Of a stretch of 6,802 nucleotides of DNA, positions 5,743 through 6,802 are shown piece after piece (position 1 is the stretch's first letter; each line of letters opens with the position of its first letter). The notes beneath the pieces are model-generated. The model was not told the origin of the DNA. It saw only the letters and a list, made by a program, of their open reading frames with translations, and searched no databases. Origin of the DNA: QHWK01 sp035315685 (lineage in GTDB: Bacteria; Acidobacteriota; Vicinamibacteria; Vicinamibacterales; CAVVIG01); assembly GCA_035315685.1 (NCBI GenBank), contig DATFXR010000885.1, forward strand, positions 1 to 6,802, written 5' to 3'. The translations under genes were made by a program, and so were the position numbers.

Positions 5743-6802
5743 CTACGGCCTCTTCGCGTAGCGCTCGTAGAGCGCGAGCTGCGTTGTGTCCATTGGCACG
5801 TCGCGCCCGGCGACCACCACATGCGTGATGGCCGTGCGCACTTCGAGCGGATCGCCGTTCGCGATGAACAGGTTGCCGATTTTGCCCGGCTCGAGACTGC
5901 CGACCTTGTCGCCGACGCCGAGAATCTGTGCGGCGTTGATCGTGATCGCCTTCAGCGCGTCCTCACGCGACAGGCCCCACGCCACCGCTTCCGCCGCATG
6001 ATAGGGCAGCTGACGTGCGTTGGTGTCGCTCGGCACTGCGATCGCGAACGTCACGCCGGCTTTCGCGAGCGCGGCCGGAGCCGCGTAGCTCGCCTGGTGC
6101 GGCAGATCCTGCCGCGACGGCAGCGTCAGCACGTCGCGCAGAATCACCGGCACGTTCTTGTCCTTCAGCAGCGGCGCGGCGATCGCCGCTTCGGCTGGCG
6201 GCGCGGTGATCACCAGACGGACGCCGGTGCGATCGGCAAACGCAATCGCGTCGCGAATCTCCAGCTCGTTGGCGACGCGCGTCACCAGCGGCTCGCGCTT
6301 GTCGACCACCGGCACCAGGGACTCGAGAACCAGATCGCGTTGGCGGTCCGCTCCGGCGGCCTTCGCATACGCGCGCGCGTTGTCGAGCAGGCGCGCCACG
6401 CGATCGAGCTGCGCGTCGCGCTCCTTCTTCACGTCGTCGTAGCTGCGGTCGGCCGGCGTACCGCCGCGCCCACCTCCGCCGCGCCCGCTTCCGCCGCCGA
6501 GCCGCGGGAACTGGAACGTGATGCCGGCCGACGCGGCCACCGTGCTCTCCTCCCAGGTGTAGCCGTCGAGATCCATCACCGCGATCTGCCCGCCGAGCAG
6601 CCCGCCGCCCGGCGTGACGCCGATCGTGGTGATGCCGTTCGCGCGCGCGATCGGGATCGCCTCGCTGTCGTTGTGGAACGCCACCTGCGCGCGGAGCTGC
6701 GGGTTGAACTCGAGGAACTCGTTCGCGTCGCTGTAGTTGCCCGCGCCTGGATCCTCGAGGCCCATCGTCGTCTGCGCGTTGATCAGGCCCGGATAGACCT
6801 CG
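5743..6802 (-). CDS. amidohydrolase-family protein lacking HxH, 5' end outside window
   Basis: A second COG1228-type amidohydrolase, visible for 352 codons plus stop and continuing past the right edge; the signal peptide region is not seen. An ATG at 6765 is internal, because the codons before it read EVYPGLINAQTT, the strand-1 motif of the family. The position of HxH is filled by Q and T, so this copy also lacks the first two metal ligands. Further motifs are GITTIGVTPGGGLLGGQIAV (about 6580-6640), NARQLPY followed by AAEAVAWGLS (about 5960-6026), and AITINAAQILGVGDKVGSLE with a following GK. A Gly/Arg-rich loop (about 6457-6501) interrupts the middle. The TAG stop is 2 bp before the next amidohydrolase, showing an operon of two paralogues. 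Substrate unknown; peptidic or cyclic amides are typical of active relatives. Confidence 0.87.
   Translation of the reverse strand, partial: EVYPGLINAQTTMGLEDPGAGNYSDANEFLEFNPQLRAQVAFHNDSEAIPIARANGITTIGVTPGGGLLGGQIAVMDLDGYTWEESTVAASAGITFQFPRLGGGSGRGGGGRGGTPADRSYDDVKKERDAQLDRVARLLDNARAYAKAAGADRQRDLVLESLVPVVDKREPLVTRVANELEIRDAIAFADRTGVRLVITAPPAEAAIAAPLLKDKNVPVILRDVLTLPSRQDLPHQASYAAPAALAKAGVTFAIAVPSDTNARQLPYHAAEAVAWGLSREDALKAITINAAQILGVGDKVGSLEPGKIGNLFIANGDPLEVRTAITHVVVAGRDVPMDTTQLALYERYAKRP

Noticed and set aside
4868..5761. 297-codon plus-strand ORF opposite the amidohydrolases
   Set aside because: Arg/Asp/His-rich composition typical of antisense frames and it spans two recognised minus-strand genes.

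Overview
The window is GC-rich and gene-dense. Its gene content suggests an environmental bacterium, probably Acidobacteriota of the Vicinamibacteria type. That guess rests on the high GC, the tandem secreted amidohydrolases with Gly/Arg-rich stretches, and the short degenerate repeats in the intergenic DNA. It is an inference from style, since no marker gene is present.

Layout. Bases 1-1044 (minus strand) hold the start of a histidine biosynthesis operon. In transcription order there is a promoter with a perfect TTGACA -35 box, a 22-codon histidine-rich leader peptide (hisL), a leader RNA ending in an intrinsic terminator whose T-tract touches the next start codon, then hisI and the 5' part of hisG, which runs off the left edge. 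Bases 1045-1292 are intergenic, with a strong inverted repeat and low-complexity repeats. Bases 1293-3553 (plus strand) hold a GT1-family glycosyltransferase that overlaps by 4 bp a predicted exported protein of unknown function with two pairs of cysteines. Bases 3611-4381 (plus) encode a class I SAM-dependent methyltransferase. Bases 4385-6802 (minus) hold two tandem COG1228-like amidohydrolases, converging on the methyltransferase with only 3 bp between stop codons. The upstream amidohydrolase is cut by the right edge.

The most interesting element is the histidine attenuator. Six His codons within ten, a G-rich segment at the end of the leader ORF that can pair with the 5' arm of the terminator, and the terminator itself make a complete ribosome-mediated attenuation switch. 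The promoter spacing predicts that hisL is translated from a leaderless or nearly leaderless RNA, and the terminator 3' arm also contains the only Shine-Dalgarno-like sequence for hisI. The design could therefore control transcription and translation together. A second point of interest is that both amidohydrolases lack the HxH metal ligands after strand 1 of the barrel.
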